From the NCBI RefSeq assembly GCF_000732615.1, contig NZ_JPGL01000054.1, positions 1 to 64,000 of the forward strand: a stretch of DNA of 64,000 nt, written 5' to 3'. The position numbers and the translations under genes were made by a program. How positions within the stretch are numbered: the first letter of the stretch is position 1; the number at the start of each line of letters is the position of its first letter. Below the pieces are notes generated by a model, which was given only the letters and a program-made list of their open reading frames with translations, did no database searches and was not told the DNA's origin. Source of the stretch: Burkholderia paludis (GTDB lineage: Bacteria; Pseudomonadota; Gammaproteobacteria; Burkholderiales; Burkholderiaceae). Shown here in pieces: positions 35,366-44,064 of the stretch.

Positions 35366-36352
35366 ATGCGCGAACTGAACCAGCGCCGCTTGCGCTATTT
35401 CCATGAAGTCCTGTCGCACGGCTCCATCCGCAGCGCGGCCGACAGCATCAACACGTCGCCGTCCGTCATCACGCGGCAGATCCGGCTGCTCGAGGAAGAA
35501 ATCGGGGCCCCGCTGTTCGAGCGCCAGCCTCGCGGCGTGCAGCCGACCGAGGCCGCCGCGTACCTGCTCGAATACTGGCGCGGCTGCCGCTCGCAGCAGG
35601 AGCTGTTCGAGGACCGCCTGCAGGCGCTGCGCGGGCTGCAGCGCGGCCAGATCCGCATCGTCACCAGCGAAGGCTATATCGACCGCCTGATGGACGAGGT
35701 GCTCACCGATTTCTGTGCGCGCCATCCGAAGCTCGACGTCACCGTCGACACCCTGCCGGTCAGCACGTTGCTCCAGGAAGTGGCCGAGAGCCGCGCGCAT
35801 ATCGGGCTGGCCTACAACCCGCCCGCGCATCCGGACATCGAATACGTCGCGACCGCGCCGCAGCCGGTGGTGGCGCTCGTGCATCCGGGGCACCCGCTCG
35901 CGGTGCGGGGCCGGCCGGTCGAGGTCCGCGAGCTGACCGGGTACCCGCTCGCGCTGATGCCGCCCGCGTTCGGTCTCGGACAGGCCGTACAGATGCTCGC
36001 GTACGCGGAGAACCTCCAGATCCACCCGACGCTCACCACCAACTCGCTGGCCGTGCTGCGCCACTTCGTCAAGCGCAACGACGGCGTCACGCTGCTCGCC
36101 ACGGTGGCCGCGTATCGGGAGCTGGAGGCCGGCGAACTCGTCGCGCTGCCCATCGCGCATCCGTTGCTCGAAACCGCCAAGGCACGGCTGCTGGTCAAGG
36201 CCGGACGCACGCTCGGGGTGGCCGCCGATACGCTGCTGCGCGGCATCCTCCGGGACATGAAGATGTTCTCGGACCCGGGCGGACGCGACGGCAGGACGAC
36301 GGCGCGCGGCAAGGCCCGCAAGCGGGCCGCGGGAAATCGCGGCGGGCCGTGA
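35366..36352 (+). CDS. LysR-family transcriptional regulator
   Basis: 328 residues from the ATG at 35366 ([20 protein letters not shown]); the open frame extends far upstream only as the complement of the MFS gene. wHTH about 3-60 with [19 protein letters not shown]; substrate domain about 90-300. The C-terminus is a basic low-complexity tail ([20 protein letters not shown]). Divergent from the MFS carrier and so the likely regulator of the MFS/M81 pair; coinducer unknown. Confidence 0.88.
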   Translation: MRELNQRRLRYFHEVLSHGSIRSAADSINTSPSVITRQIRLLEEEIGAPLFERQPRGVQPTEAAAYLLEYWRGCRSQQELFEDRLQALRGLQRGQIRIVTSEGYIDRLMDEVLTDFCARHPKLDVTVDTLPVSTLLQEVAESRAHIGLAYNPPAHPDIEYVATAPQPVVALVHPGHPLAVRGRPVEVRELTGYPLALMPPAFGLGQAVQMLAYAENLQIHPTLTTNSLAVLRHFVKRNDGVTLLATVAAYRELEAGELVALPIAHPLLETAKARLLVKAGRTLGVAADTLLRGILRDMKMFSDPGGRDGRTTARGKARKRAAGNRGGP

Positions 36353-36470
36353 CCCTCGTCGGCGAAGCGGTTTGCATCGCCGGCCTTCGACAGGCGGCCG
36401 CTACGGTGCAGGCCGGTATCGAACGGCCGGGTATCGCGCGCGGGGCGCGGGGCGCGGCGTGTGGCGTGTG

Positions 36471-36687
36471 GTGTGCGGTGTGCGGTGTGCGGTGTGCGGT
36501 GTGCGGTGTGCGGTGTGCGGTGTGCGGTGTGCGGCGTGCGGCGTGCGGCGTGCGGTGTGCGGTGTGCGGTGTGCGGTGTGCGGTGTGCGGTGTGCGGTGT
36601 GCGGTGTGCGGTGTGCGGTGTGCGGTGTGCGGCGTGCGGTGTGCGGCGTGCGGTGTGCGGCGTGCGGTGTGCGGTGTGCGGTGTGCG
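36471..36687. repeat. Heptanucleotide tandem repeat, 31 copies
   Basis: Uninterrupted array of the 7-mer GTGTGCG, with several copies carrying a T to C change (GCGTGCG), in exact phase from 36471 to 36687. It lies in the 377-bp gap between two convergent genes (LysR stop at 36352, M14 gene stop at 36730). Since 7 is not a multiple of 3, every frame reads the same 7-residue peptide repeat (CGVRCAV on +, RTPHTAH on -) with no stops, so long open frames here are artefacts. Copy number is likely variable between strains. Confidence 0.95.
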
Positions 36688-36729
36688 GATGCTGAGTGTG
36701 GCGCGCGGCATGCGCCGCGCATCCGCCGC

Positions 36730-37845
36730 TCACGCACCGAGCAGCATCCCCTTGCGCACCGGCACCGTGCCCGTCACGCGGCCGAGCGGCGCGCCGGCCG
36801 TCACGAAGCGGATCGCGCGGCGCATGTAGAACACGCCGTCGGTTCCGCTCGAGATCGTCGTGATCGCATCCGTCAGCGGATCGACGATGTCGAACAGCGG
36901 ATCGCCGGCGCGGATCGTCGCGCCGACCGCCGCGCGGTGCACGAGGATGCCGCTCACCGGCGCGTAGAACTGCTCGCTGCCCGCGAGCGGCGTGGCCGGC
37001 GCGGCGAGCGGCGGCAGCGGCGTGCGTTCGCCGCGCACCGCGCCGCGCCACACGAGATAGTCGACGAGCGCATCGGCATCGCGTTGCGCATGCTCATACG
37101 TCACGTCGCGCTGACCGCGGCATTCGACGGTCACGGCGACCGCGCCGGCCGCGAGCGGCGTGCCTTCCGGCAGCAACGGCCGCAATTGCGACCACAGCAG
37201 GTGATGCGCATCGTCGAACGCGTGCCCGCCCGAATCCTCCGCGAGCAGGGACACCTCCGCGCCGAGATAGCGTGCGAGCGGCTCAACTTCCGGCCATGCG
37301 GTGTCGCTCGTGTACACGTGCATCACCGCTTCGAGCGAACAATGCAGGTCGATCACCACGTCCGCGTCATGCGACAGCTTCAGCAGCGCGAGCTGCAGCG
37401 CGTCGAATTCGGTGCGCGGCGCGATGCCGTCGAGCGCCGCGCCGACGCACTCGCGCACGATCGCCCGGTTGCGCTCGCCGTCGTCGCCGAGCCGGTCGCG
37501 TGCGCGCGCGGCGATCTCCGCGAGCGGCAGAAAGCCGCGGTTGAAGTTGCGGCCGCTCGCCAGGTCGAAACGGCCGATGAACTGCCCGAGCAGATGATGG
37601 TTGAGGCCGACCGGGTTCGCGACCGGCACGAGCACGACCTCGGCCGCGAGCCGGCCTTGTGCGTCGAGCTGCGCGAGGCGCTGCTTCAGCACGAACGCCG
37701 CGAGCATCGCGGGCGTCTCGTCCGCGTGCAGCGCGGCCTGCAGGTAGATCTTGCGGCCGGTGTCGGCCGGCCCGAAATGAAAGCTGGTCAGCGTGCGCTG
37801 CGTGCCGATCGACGGCGACAGGAGCGGCGTGGTGCGAATCTGCAT
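36730..37845 (-). CDS. M14-family deacylase (succinylglutamate desuccinylase/aspartoacylase-like), copy A
   Basis: 371-residue zinc carboxypeptidase-fold amidohydrolase of the AstE/AspA group. Zinc ligands are His and Glu in LHADETPAM (about 40) and His in VVIDLHCSLEAV (about 167); the catalytic Glu is in AVTVECRGQRDV. The C-terminal beta domain (PVSGILVHRAAVGATIRAG, then PLFDIVDPLTD) is biotinyl-like, as in this subfamily. It would release a carboxylate from an N-acyl amino acid, substrate unknown. It lies 47 nt downstream of a polar-amino-acid binding protein gene, and the pair has a paralogous copy of identical protein length at 55-57 kb. Confidence 0.88.
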   Translation of the reverse strand: MQIRTTPLLSPSIGTQRTLTSFHFGPADTGRKIYLQAALHADETPAMLAAFVLKQRLAQLDAQGRLAAEVVLVPVANPVGLNHHLLGQFIGRFDLASGRNFNRGFLPLAEIAARARDRLGDDGERNRAIVRECVGAALDGIAPRTEFDALQLALLKLSHDADVVIDLHCSLEAVMHVYTSDTAWPEVEPLARYLGAEVSLLAEDSGGHAFDDAHHLLWSQLRPLLPEGTPLAAGAVAVTVECRGQRDVTYEHAQRDADALVDYLVWRGAVRGERTPLPPLAAPATPLAGSEQFYAPVSGILVHRAAVGATIRAGDPLFDIVDPLTDAITTISSGTDGVFYMRRAIRFVTAGAPLGRVTGTVPVRKGMLLGA

Positions 37846-37892
37846 CGAGGGTCTCGAACGGAAGAAACGGGAAAAATCGGGCGGCCCGGTGC

Positions 37893-38666
37893 TCAGTCGC
37901 CGTACGGGTTGAAATCGAAATACTTCTTCGCGATCCGGTCGTACGTGCCGTCCTTCAGCATCGACGCGATCGCGCCGTCAATCGACGCCTTGAGCGCCGT
38001 ATCCGACTGCCGCATGCCGATGCCGACGCCACGGTCGCCCATGTCGAGCGGCGCGCCGACGAACGCGAAACCCTTGCCGCGCGGCTGGCGCAGGAACCCG
38101 TAATCGGCTTCGACCGTGCCGAGCAGCGCCGCGTCGAGGCGGCCGTTGACGAGATCGGCGAACACGTCGTCCTGGCTCTTGTACGGCACCACGCTGACGC
38201 CTGCCGGCGCCCAGTGCGCGAGCGCCCACGATTCGAACTGCGTGCCCGACTGCACGCCGACGCGCTTGCCCGCAAGCGACGCGGCCGAGCTGCCGAGCCC
38301 GAGTTCGGGCCGCGCGACGAGCCGCGACCTGAAGCGGAACAGCTTCGACGAGAACAGGATCTGCTTCTCGCGCTTCTCGGTGATCGCCATCGACGACAGG
38401 ATCGCGTCGATCTTGCGCGCCTGCAGCGCGGGAATCATCCCGGAGAATTCGAGCTCAACCCACTGGCAGTGCAATTGCGCGCGGCGGCAGATCTCGTTGC
38501 CGAGATCGACGTCGAAGCCTTTCAGGCTGCCGTCGGGCGCCTTCGAATCCATCGGCGGATAGGTCGGGTCGATGCCGAGGCGCACGGTGCGGGCGTCGAG
38601 CGCATGCGCGGCGCCGGCCGTGAACGCGAGGCACAGGGAAACGAGCGGGAGGAAGGTGCGTTTCAT
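37893..38666 (-). CDS. Periplasmic amino-acid-type ABC substrate-binding protein, copy A
   Basis: 257 residues, family 3 solute-binding protein. Signal peptide MKRTFLPLVSLCLAFTAGAAHA, cleavage near 22. The type signature GFDVDLGNEICRR is at about 47-59, preceded by VRLGIDPTYPPMDSKAPDG; C-terminal IDGAIASMLKDGTYDRIAKK. No ABC permease or ATPase gene is adjacent, so it either uses another transporter or a distant one. Followed by the M14 deacylase and divergent from a LysR gene, the same trio as at 53.9-57.2 kb. Confidence 0.9.
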   Translation of the reverse strand: MKRTFLPLVSLCLAFTAGAAHALDARTVRLGIDPTYPPMDSKAPDGSLKGFDVDLGNEICRRAQLHCQWVELEFSGMIPALQARKIDAILSSMAITEKREKQILFSSKLFRFRSRLVARPELGLGSSAASLAGKRVGVQSGTQFESWALAHWAPAGVSVVPYKSQDDVFADLVNGRLDAALLGTVEADYGFLRQPRGKGFAFVGAPLDMGDRGVGIGMRQSDTALKASIDGAIASMLKDGTYDRIAKKYFDFNPYGD

Positions 38667-38803
38667 GGTCGATCGGGTGCGGGACGAGGGACAAACGGCA
38701 CGAGCCGGACTGTCTGCGATCGTAGTGCGCACGCACCGCCGCCGGAATCGCCGGCTGCCTTATCATGATCGGTATTTCCGATCACCGGCCCCGCCGCTCG
38801 CCC

Positions 38804-39724
38804 ATGGCGTTCACGCTGTCCCAGCTCCGCATCTTCCAGGCCGTCGTCGAGCACGGCAGCCTGCGCGCCGCGGCGCGCGCGCTCGATCTCGCGCAAAGCG
38901 GCGTCACGCAGCAGTTGCAAGGCCTCGAGGCGGCGCTCGGCGCGACGCTGTTCACGCGCACCAATCGCGGCATCGTGCCGACAGCCGTCGGCCAGCGGCT
39001 GCTCGCGCGCTCCGGCTCGATCCTCGGCGAATGCGAGCAGGTCGAGCGGGAAATCCGGCAACTGAGCGGCGAATACGAAGGCACCGTCACGCTCGGCCTC
39101 GTGGCCGAACCGCTGATCGACGCGTTCGCGCCCGTGCTGAGCGCGTTCCGCGCGCGCTTCGACAGGGTCGACGTTCACCTGCGCACCGGTACGTCGCGGA
39201 TGATGATCGGCTGGCTGCGGGAGAGCGCGGTCGATTTCGCGATCGCGCTGGTCGCGAAGCAGACCGACACGACCGACCTCGCGGTCACGCCGCTGCGCGC
39301 ATCGGCCCCGGTGGTCGTGTGCCGCAACGGGCATCCGGCCATGCACGCGCAATCGCTCGCCGAGCTGGCCGATTACGCGTGGGTGTCGACCCGATCGCCG
39401 AACCTCAGCGCCGATCCCGTCGTCAACCGGCTGCTCGCCTACTTCGACACGCACGGCCTGCCGCCGCCGAGGATTCTCGCCACCGTCGAGGGGATGTTCG
39501 AGACGCTGCAGCTCGTCACCCAGACCGATTGCCTGTCGCTCGAAACCGAAGCCGTGACGCGGCACGGGCCGTTCGCCGGCGCGCTCGCGAAGGTGCCCGT
39601 GCGCGAGCAGGCCGACGCGCAGGACATCTGCCTGCTGCAGCGCGCGGCCGTGCCGCTGACGCCGGCCGCGCAGGAACTCGCGACGATGCTTGCGTCGTAC
39701 CTGCGGGTCGTGCGCGGACGCTAG
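38804..39724 (+). CDS. LysR-family transcriptional regulator, cassette A
   Basis: 306 residues from the ATG at 38804 (MAFTLSQLRIFQAVVEHGSL). wHTH about 2-60 with LAQSGVTQQLQGLEAALGAT; effector domain about 90-295. Divergent from the binding-protein/deacylase pair with 137 bp between start codons, so the likely regulator of that pair. Convergent with the MHS transporter. Confidence 0.9.
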   Translation: MAFTLSQLRIFQAVVEHGSLRAAARALDLAQSGVTQQLQGLEAALGATLFTRTNRGIVPTAVGQRLLARSGSILGECEQVEREIRQLSGEYEGTVTLGLVAEPLIDAFAPVLSAFRARFDRVDVHLRTGTSRMMIGWLRESAVDFAIALVAKQTDTTDLAVTPLRASAPVVVCRNGHPAMHAQSLAELADYAWVSTRSPNLSADPVVNRLLAYFDTHGLPPPRILATVEGMFETLQLVTQTDCLSLETEAVTRHGPFAGALAKVPVREQADAQDICLLQRAAVPLTPAAQELATMLASYLRVVRGR

Positions 39725-39776
39725 GCGCGTATTACCGCCTGCCGTCCGCGGTCCGCCGCCTGCCGCGCCCCGCTCG

Positions 39777-41114
39777 TCAGTCGATCGATTCCCGCGCCGT
39801 CTCGCGCAGCATCGCGACCGCGATCAGCGACACCACCACGCACGCGGCCACGTAGCCGGCCGGCGCAAGCTTGCTGCCGGTCGTCTTCACGAGCCAGGTC
39901 GCGATGAGCTGCGCGGTGCCGCCGAAGATCGTCACCGCGAGCGCATACGCGATCGAGATGCCCGTCGCCCGCACGTGGCGCGGCAGCGATTCGCACATCA
40001 GCGCCATTTCCGACGCCGAGCCGAGCGAATAGAACAGCAGCATCAACGCGGTCAGCGGCAGGATCGCCGACAGCGTCGGGTGATGGTTCATCAGCCAGAA
40101 CGCCGGGAACAGCAGCGCGACCAGCACGCCGCGGCCGACGAAGATCGGCAGACGCCGGCTGCCGAGCCGGTCCGACAGCCAGCCGAACAGCGGGCACGTG
40201 ACCAGCATCACGCAGCCCGACGCGACGCCGACGAACATCGACAGCCCCATCGGCAGGCCGAGCGTGTGGATCGCATAGGTCGGCATGTAGAAGGTCAGGA
40301 TGTAGGTCGACACCGTGCCGCCCATCACCGTGAGCATCAGCAGCAGCACCGTGCGCGCGTGCCGCGAGAACAGCTCGTGCAGCACGCCGCGCTCGATACC
40401 GTGATGGCTGTCGCCGGGCGCATCGTCCGCGAGCCGGCGGCGCAGGATCATGCCGACCGGCGCGATCAGCAAACCGACGAGGAACGGCAGCCGCCATCCC
40501 CAGCTTTCGAGCGCATCCTTCGTCATCGTGTTCGACAGCAGCGCCGCGAAACCCGACCCCATCAGCGCGGCGCCGCCTTGCGTCGCGAGCTGCCAGCTTG
40601 CGTGAAACGCCCGGCGCGACGTGCCGCCCTGCTCGAGCAGCGTCGACGTCGCCGCGCCGAATTCGCCGCCCTGCGAGAAGCCCTGCAGCAGCCGCGCGAA
40701 TACGACCAGCAGCGGCGCGGCCACGCCCACCTGCGCATAGGTCGGCGCGATCGCGATCAGGCCGGTGCCAAGCGCCATCAGCATGATCGTCAGGTTCAGC
40801 GCGGCCTTGCGCCCCTTGCGGTCCGCGTAGACGCCGAGCACGACGCTGCCGAGCGGCCGCGTGAAGAAGCCGGCGGCGAACGTCGCCACCGACAGCAGCA
40901 GCGACGTGGTCGGGTCGCTCGACGGGAAGAACAGCTTGCCGATCAGCACCGCGAAAAAGCCGTACACGGTGAAATCGAAGAACTCCAGCCAGTTGCCGAT
41001 CACGGCCGCCGCGATCGCGCCGCGCCGCGTGACGGCGCGCGCGCCGGGCGCATCGGCTTCGGCGGCCCCCGTCGACGCGGGGTGCAGCACCAGATGGTCT
41101 TTCTGCATTGTCAT
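39777..41114 (-). CDS. MFS transporter of the metabolite:H+ symporter (MHS) family
   Basis: 445 residues, 12 TM helices. IGNWLEFFDFTVYGFFAVLI in TM1, GVYADRKGRKAALNL in loop 2-3 and LLQGFSQGGEFGAATSTLLE in TM4-5 are hallmarks of MHS carriers (citrate, proline/betaine, alpha-ketoglutarate or dicarboxylate symporters). It lies 46 nt downstream of an M20 amidohydrolase gene on the same strand and is probably cotranscribed, suggesting uptake of an N-acyl amino acid or hippurate-like substrate. Confidence 0.9.
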   Translation of the reverse strand: MTMQKDHLVLHPASTGAAEADAPGARAVTRRGAIAAAVIGNWLEFFDFTVYGFFAVLIGKLFFPSSDPTTSLLLSVATFAAGFFTRPLGSVVLGVYADRKGRKAALNLTIMLMALGTGLIAIAPTYAQVGVAAPLLVVFARLLQGFSQGGEFGAATSTLLEQGGTSRRAFHASWQLATQGGAALMGSGFAALLSNTMTKDALESWGWRLPFLVGLLIAPVGMILRRRLADDAPGDSHHGIERGVLHELFSRHARTVLLLMLTVMGGTVSTYILTFYMPTYAIHTLGLPMGLSMFVGVASGCVMLVTCPLFGWLSDRLGSRRLPIFVGRGVLVALLFPAFWLMNHHPTLSAILPLTALMLLFYSLGSASEMALMCESLPRHVRATGISIAYALAVTIFGGTAQLIATWLVKTTGSKLAPAGYVAACVVVSLIAVAMLRETARESID

Positions 41115-41160
41115 CGTCTCCTCTATGCGGCCGGAAGCGCCGGCCGCGCCGCCGCCGCGA

Positions 41161-42351
41161 TCACCGCCCGAGGTAGCGCTCCACGAGACGCGTCCAGAAC
41201 GCCGCGCCGACCGGCAGGTTGCGATCGTTGAAGTCGTATTTCGGGTTGTGCACCATGCAGCCGTCCTCGCCTTCGCCGTTGCCGAGCCGCACGAACGAGC
41301 CGGGCCGCTTCTGCAGCATGAACGCGAAATCCTCGCTGCCCATCAGCAGGTCGGTCTGCTCGACCACGTGCGCATCGCCGACGAGTTCGCGCGCGACCTG
41401 CGCGGCGAAATCCGTTTCGGCATCCGTATTGACGACGACCGGGTAGCCTTCGATGTAGTCGACGTTCGCGGTCGCGCCGTAGCTCGCGGCCTGCGTTTCG
41501 GCCAGCTCGGTGATGCGGCGCTTGAGCAGCGCGCGCACGTCGGGGCTGAACGAGCGCACGCTCAGTTCGAGGCGTGCGCCGTTCGGGATCACGTTGTTCG
41601 CGGTGCCCGCATGCATCGAGCCGACCGTGACCACCGCCGGCTGCGCCGGGTCGACGTTGCGCGCGACGATCGTCTGCAGCGCCATCACGATGCTCGCCGC
41701 GACGACGACCGGGTCGACCGTCAGGTGCGGCCGCGCCGCGTGGCCGCCGACGCCTTCGATCGTGATGATCGCCTTGTCGCCGGCCGACATGAACGGGCCG
41801 CGGCGCGTGAGGAACACGCCGGGCGCCGCGCCCGGGTGGTTGTGCATGCCGAACACGGCGTCGCACGGGAAGCGCTCAAACAGGCCGTCGTCGATCATCT
41901 TCTTCGCGCCGCTGTCGACGCCATGCTCTTCCGCCGGCTGGAAATACAGATGCACGGTGCCGGAGAAGTTGCGCGTCTTCGCGAGATGCTGCGCGGCGCC
42001 GAGCAGCATCGTCGTGTGGCCGTCGTGGCCGCAGGCGTGCATCTTGCCGTGCGTGCCGCTCGCATACGGCAGCCCCGTCGCCTCGACGATCGGCAGCGCA
42101 TCCATGTCGGCGCGAATGCCGATGCTCCGCGTCCCGTCGCCCACGCGCAGCGTACCGACCACGCCGGTCTTGCCGACCCCGCGCGTCACCTGCCAGCCCC
42201 ATTCCCCGAGCTTGTCGGCGACGAGCGCGGCCGTGTCGTGCTCTTCGTACGCGAGCTCCGGATGGCGATGGATGTGATGACGGATCTCGCGCAGCCCGCC
42301 GGCGGCGGGCATCAGATCCTCGACTTCGGTGAAGCGGGTATCGGTGGTCAT
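41161..42351 (-). CDS. M20 family amidohydrolase (hippurate hydrolase-like)
   Basis: 396-residue zinc amidohydrolase of the M20D group, acting on N-acyl or N-aroyl amino acids. Motifs: IRHHIHRHPELAYEEHDTA near 22-40, IGIRADMDALPI near 79-90, the metal-binding MHACGHDGHTTMLLG near 104-118, QPAEEHGVDSGAKKM near 138, and GVGGHAARPHLTVDP in the dimerisation domain; MGSEDFAFML near the C-terminus. First gene of a likely two-gene unit with the MHS transporter. Exact substrate (hippurate, acetyl-amino acid, IAA-conjugate) cannot be told. Confidence 0.9.
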   Translation of the reverse strand: MTTDTRFTEVEDLMPAAGGLREIRHHIHRHPELAYEEHDTAALVADKLGEWGWQVTRGVGKTGVVGTLRVGDGTRSIGIRADMDALPIVEATGLPYASGTHGKMHACGHDGHTTMLLGAAQHLAKTRNFSGTVHLYFQPAEEHGVDSGAKKMIDDGLFERFPCDAVFGMHNHPGAAPGVFLTRRGPFMSAGDKAIITIEGVGGHAARPHLTVDPVVVAASIVMALQTIVARNVDPAQPAVVTVGSMHAGTANNVIPNGARLELSVRSFSPDVRALLKRRITELAETQAASYGATANVDYIEGYPVVVNTDAETDFAAQVARELVGDAHVVEQTDLLMGSEDFAFMLQKRPGSFVRLGNGEGEDGCMVHNPKYDFNDRNLPVGAAFWTRLVERYLGR

Positions 42352-42579
42352 GGGGGCTCCTGCGTTTGTCTGCGCACGCTGAAGACGCGTGCGGGAAAGC
42401 GAGCCACTATATCGAGCCGATATCCGTTCAATAAGATGCGGAATTTTTCACCGCGATAAGATTTTTTTATCAGGGTTAATACGGGGAATGCCGGCCGGAT
42501 CGGCACGCGGGGCCCCGTGCGCGGAGGCCATCAGCACCCCGGCCATGCATTTTCCCGACGAGCGGTCCATGATTCGCGC

Positions 42580-42983
42580 ATGGACGCTCGAACCGATCCG
42601 TCTCGCCGTCGCGGCAGGCCGCCGAAGCAGGACGAGAGCCTCGCCGCCGCGCGCGACATGCTGTTGCACACCGGGCTGGACGTGCTCACCGAAACGGGCT
42701 TCCCGGCCACCGGGCTCGACGGGAGCCTCGCTCGTGCCGGCGTGCCCAAAGGCTCCTTCCATCGCTACTTCGACGGCAAGGAAGCATTCGGCCTCGCGCG
42801 AATCGACTGCTGCGCCGGTTTCTTCGCCCGTCAGCGGGACCGCCATTCCAACCAGCCGGACCGCCGCCGCTGCAGCGCGTCCGCGATTTCGTCGACGATG
42901 CCCCGGACGGCATGGCACGCTACGTCTACCGCCACGACGATCGGGCCGTGCCGAACGGCTGCGGCGCAGGCGTCGACGCGTAA
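42580..42983 (+). pseudogene. Degenerate TetR-family regulator (frameshifted, truncated)
   Basis: An intact TetR N-terminus is encoded from the ATG at 42580: RRGRPPKQDESLAAARDMLL, then a helix-turn-helix ending VPKGSFHRYFDGKEAFGLA. After about residue 85 the frame turns into low-complexity sequence, while a different frame between about 42840 and 42983 gives PLQRVRDFVDDAPDGMARYV, the usual start of the ligand-binding domain, before a stop. The remaining roughly 80 residues of a TetR protein are missing. It precedes the AhpD-like gene, which it may once have regulated. Confidence 0.6.
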
Positions 42984-43082
42984 TACGCCTGCCGGCGACG
43001 CGTCGTCGCCGCTTTCATCCGGCCCGGCCGCTCGCGCATCGAGATCGCCCCAGCCACCGAACCACCCTGTCGAGGAACCACC

Positions 43083-43661
43083 ATGACCGTTGCAGACACC
43101 GCTCCCGTCAGCCGCTTTCCCGTGCCGGCGCTTGAAGACCTGCCCGACGACATTCGCGAACGCATCGCGGCCGTCCAGGAAAAGTCGGGCTTCATCCCGA
43201 ACGTCTTCCTGACCCTCGCGCACCGTCCGGACGAGTTTCGCGCGTTCATGGCCTACCACGACGCGCTGATGGACAAGCCGGGCAACCTGAGCAAGGCCGA
43301 GCGGGAGATGATCGTCGTGGCGACCAGCAGCGCGAACCAGTGCCAGTACTGCGTGATCGCGCACGGCGCGATCCTGCGCATTCGCGCGAAGGACCCGCTG
43401 ATTGCCGACCAGGTCGCCACCAACTACCGCAAGGCCGACATCACCGCGCGGCAAAAGGCGATGCTCGATTTCGCGATGCAGGTCTCGCAATCCGCGCACC
43501 TGGTCGGCGAAGCGGACTTCGACACGCTCAAGTCGCACGGTTTCGGCGAGGAAGACATCTGGGACATCGCGGCGATCTCGGCCTTCTTCGGCATGTCCAA
43601 TCGCATCGCGAACGTGACGAACATGCGGCCCAACGCGGCGTTCTACGCGCTGGGCCGCTGA
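43083..43661 (+). CDS. Peroxidase-related AhpD-like (carboxymuconolactone decarboxylase family) protein
   Basis: 192 residues of the alkylhydroperoxidase-like core. The redox CxxC-x(n)-H site is CQYCVIAHG near residue 81-89, preceded by SKAEREMIVVATSSANQ, matching the uncharacterised peroxidase-related enzyme family. N-terminal EKSGFIPNVFLTLAHRPD is also typical. GAGGA lies 6 nt before the ATG. Preceded by a broken TetR gene. Probable role in peroxide or electrophile detoxification, by homology only. Confidence 0.88.
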   Translation: MTVADTAPVSRFPVPALEDLPDDIRERIAAVQEKSGFIPNVFLTLAHRPDEFRAFMAYHDALMDKPGNLSKAEREMIVVATSSANQCQYCVIAHGAILRIRAKDPLIADQVATNYRKADITARQKAMLDFAMQVSQSAHLVGEADFDTLKSHGFGEEDIWDIAAISAFFGMSNRIANVTNMRPNAAFYALGR

Positions 43662-44064
43662 GCGCGGACGCGGTCCCGCGCCGCCGCGTGGCAGACGCCG
43701 TGGCATGGGCCAACGCCGCGCGGGCAGCGCTCGCGCCCGCAGGACCGGCCCCCCCGGCCGGGACGACCGGGCCGATACCCGGGCGCGCCCGTCACACGCA
43801 GCACACGGGCGGCGCCGGCCCGAACGCGCCCGCATCGGCGCGGCCACCCGCCGCGCCAGCCGGCAAACCCGGCCCGCAAACCGGATGTCAGCGCTCACTC
43901 CAGCCCCGTCGACGACGGCACGCCGCCCGGCCGCTTCGCGCCGCGAAACGGACACCGACACGCACGCGATCCATCAAAAGCGTGCACTATTAGGGTTTTG
44001 CCGTACCGGCGCCCGACGCCTTCGACGTTCGTTCCACGCTCACCGTTTCAGACGCGAACCATCC
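43662..44064. other. 403-bp intergenic region before zwf
   Basis: Very GC-rich, no supportable gene; open frames here continue the zwf frame upstream but lack a start signal and family likeness. An AT-richer patch near 43980-44000 (CACTATTAGGGTTTTGCCGT) is the probable zwf promoter area. No operator recognised. Confidence 0.5.

Noticed and set aside
36471-36687. Repeat array considered as CRISPR
   Set aside because: Contiguous 7-bp units without spacers and no cas genes.
36349-38103. Long + strand frame crossing the heptamer repeat, suggesting a Cys-rich repeat protein
   Set aside because: A stop-free 7-mer array opens every frame; the rest of the frame is antisense to the M14 gene.
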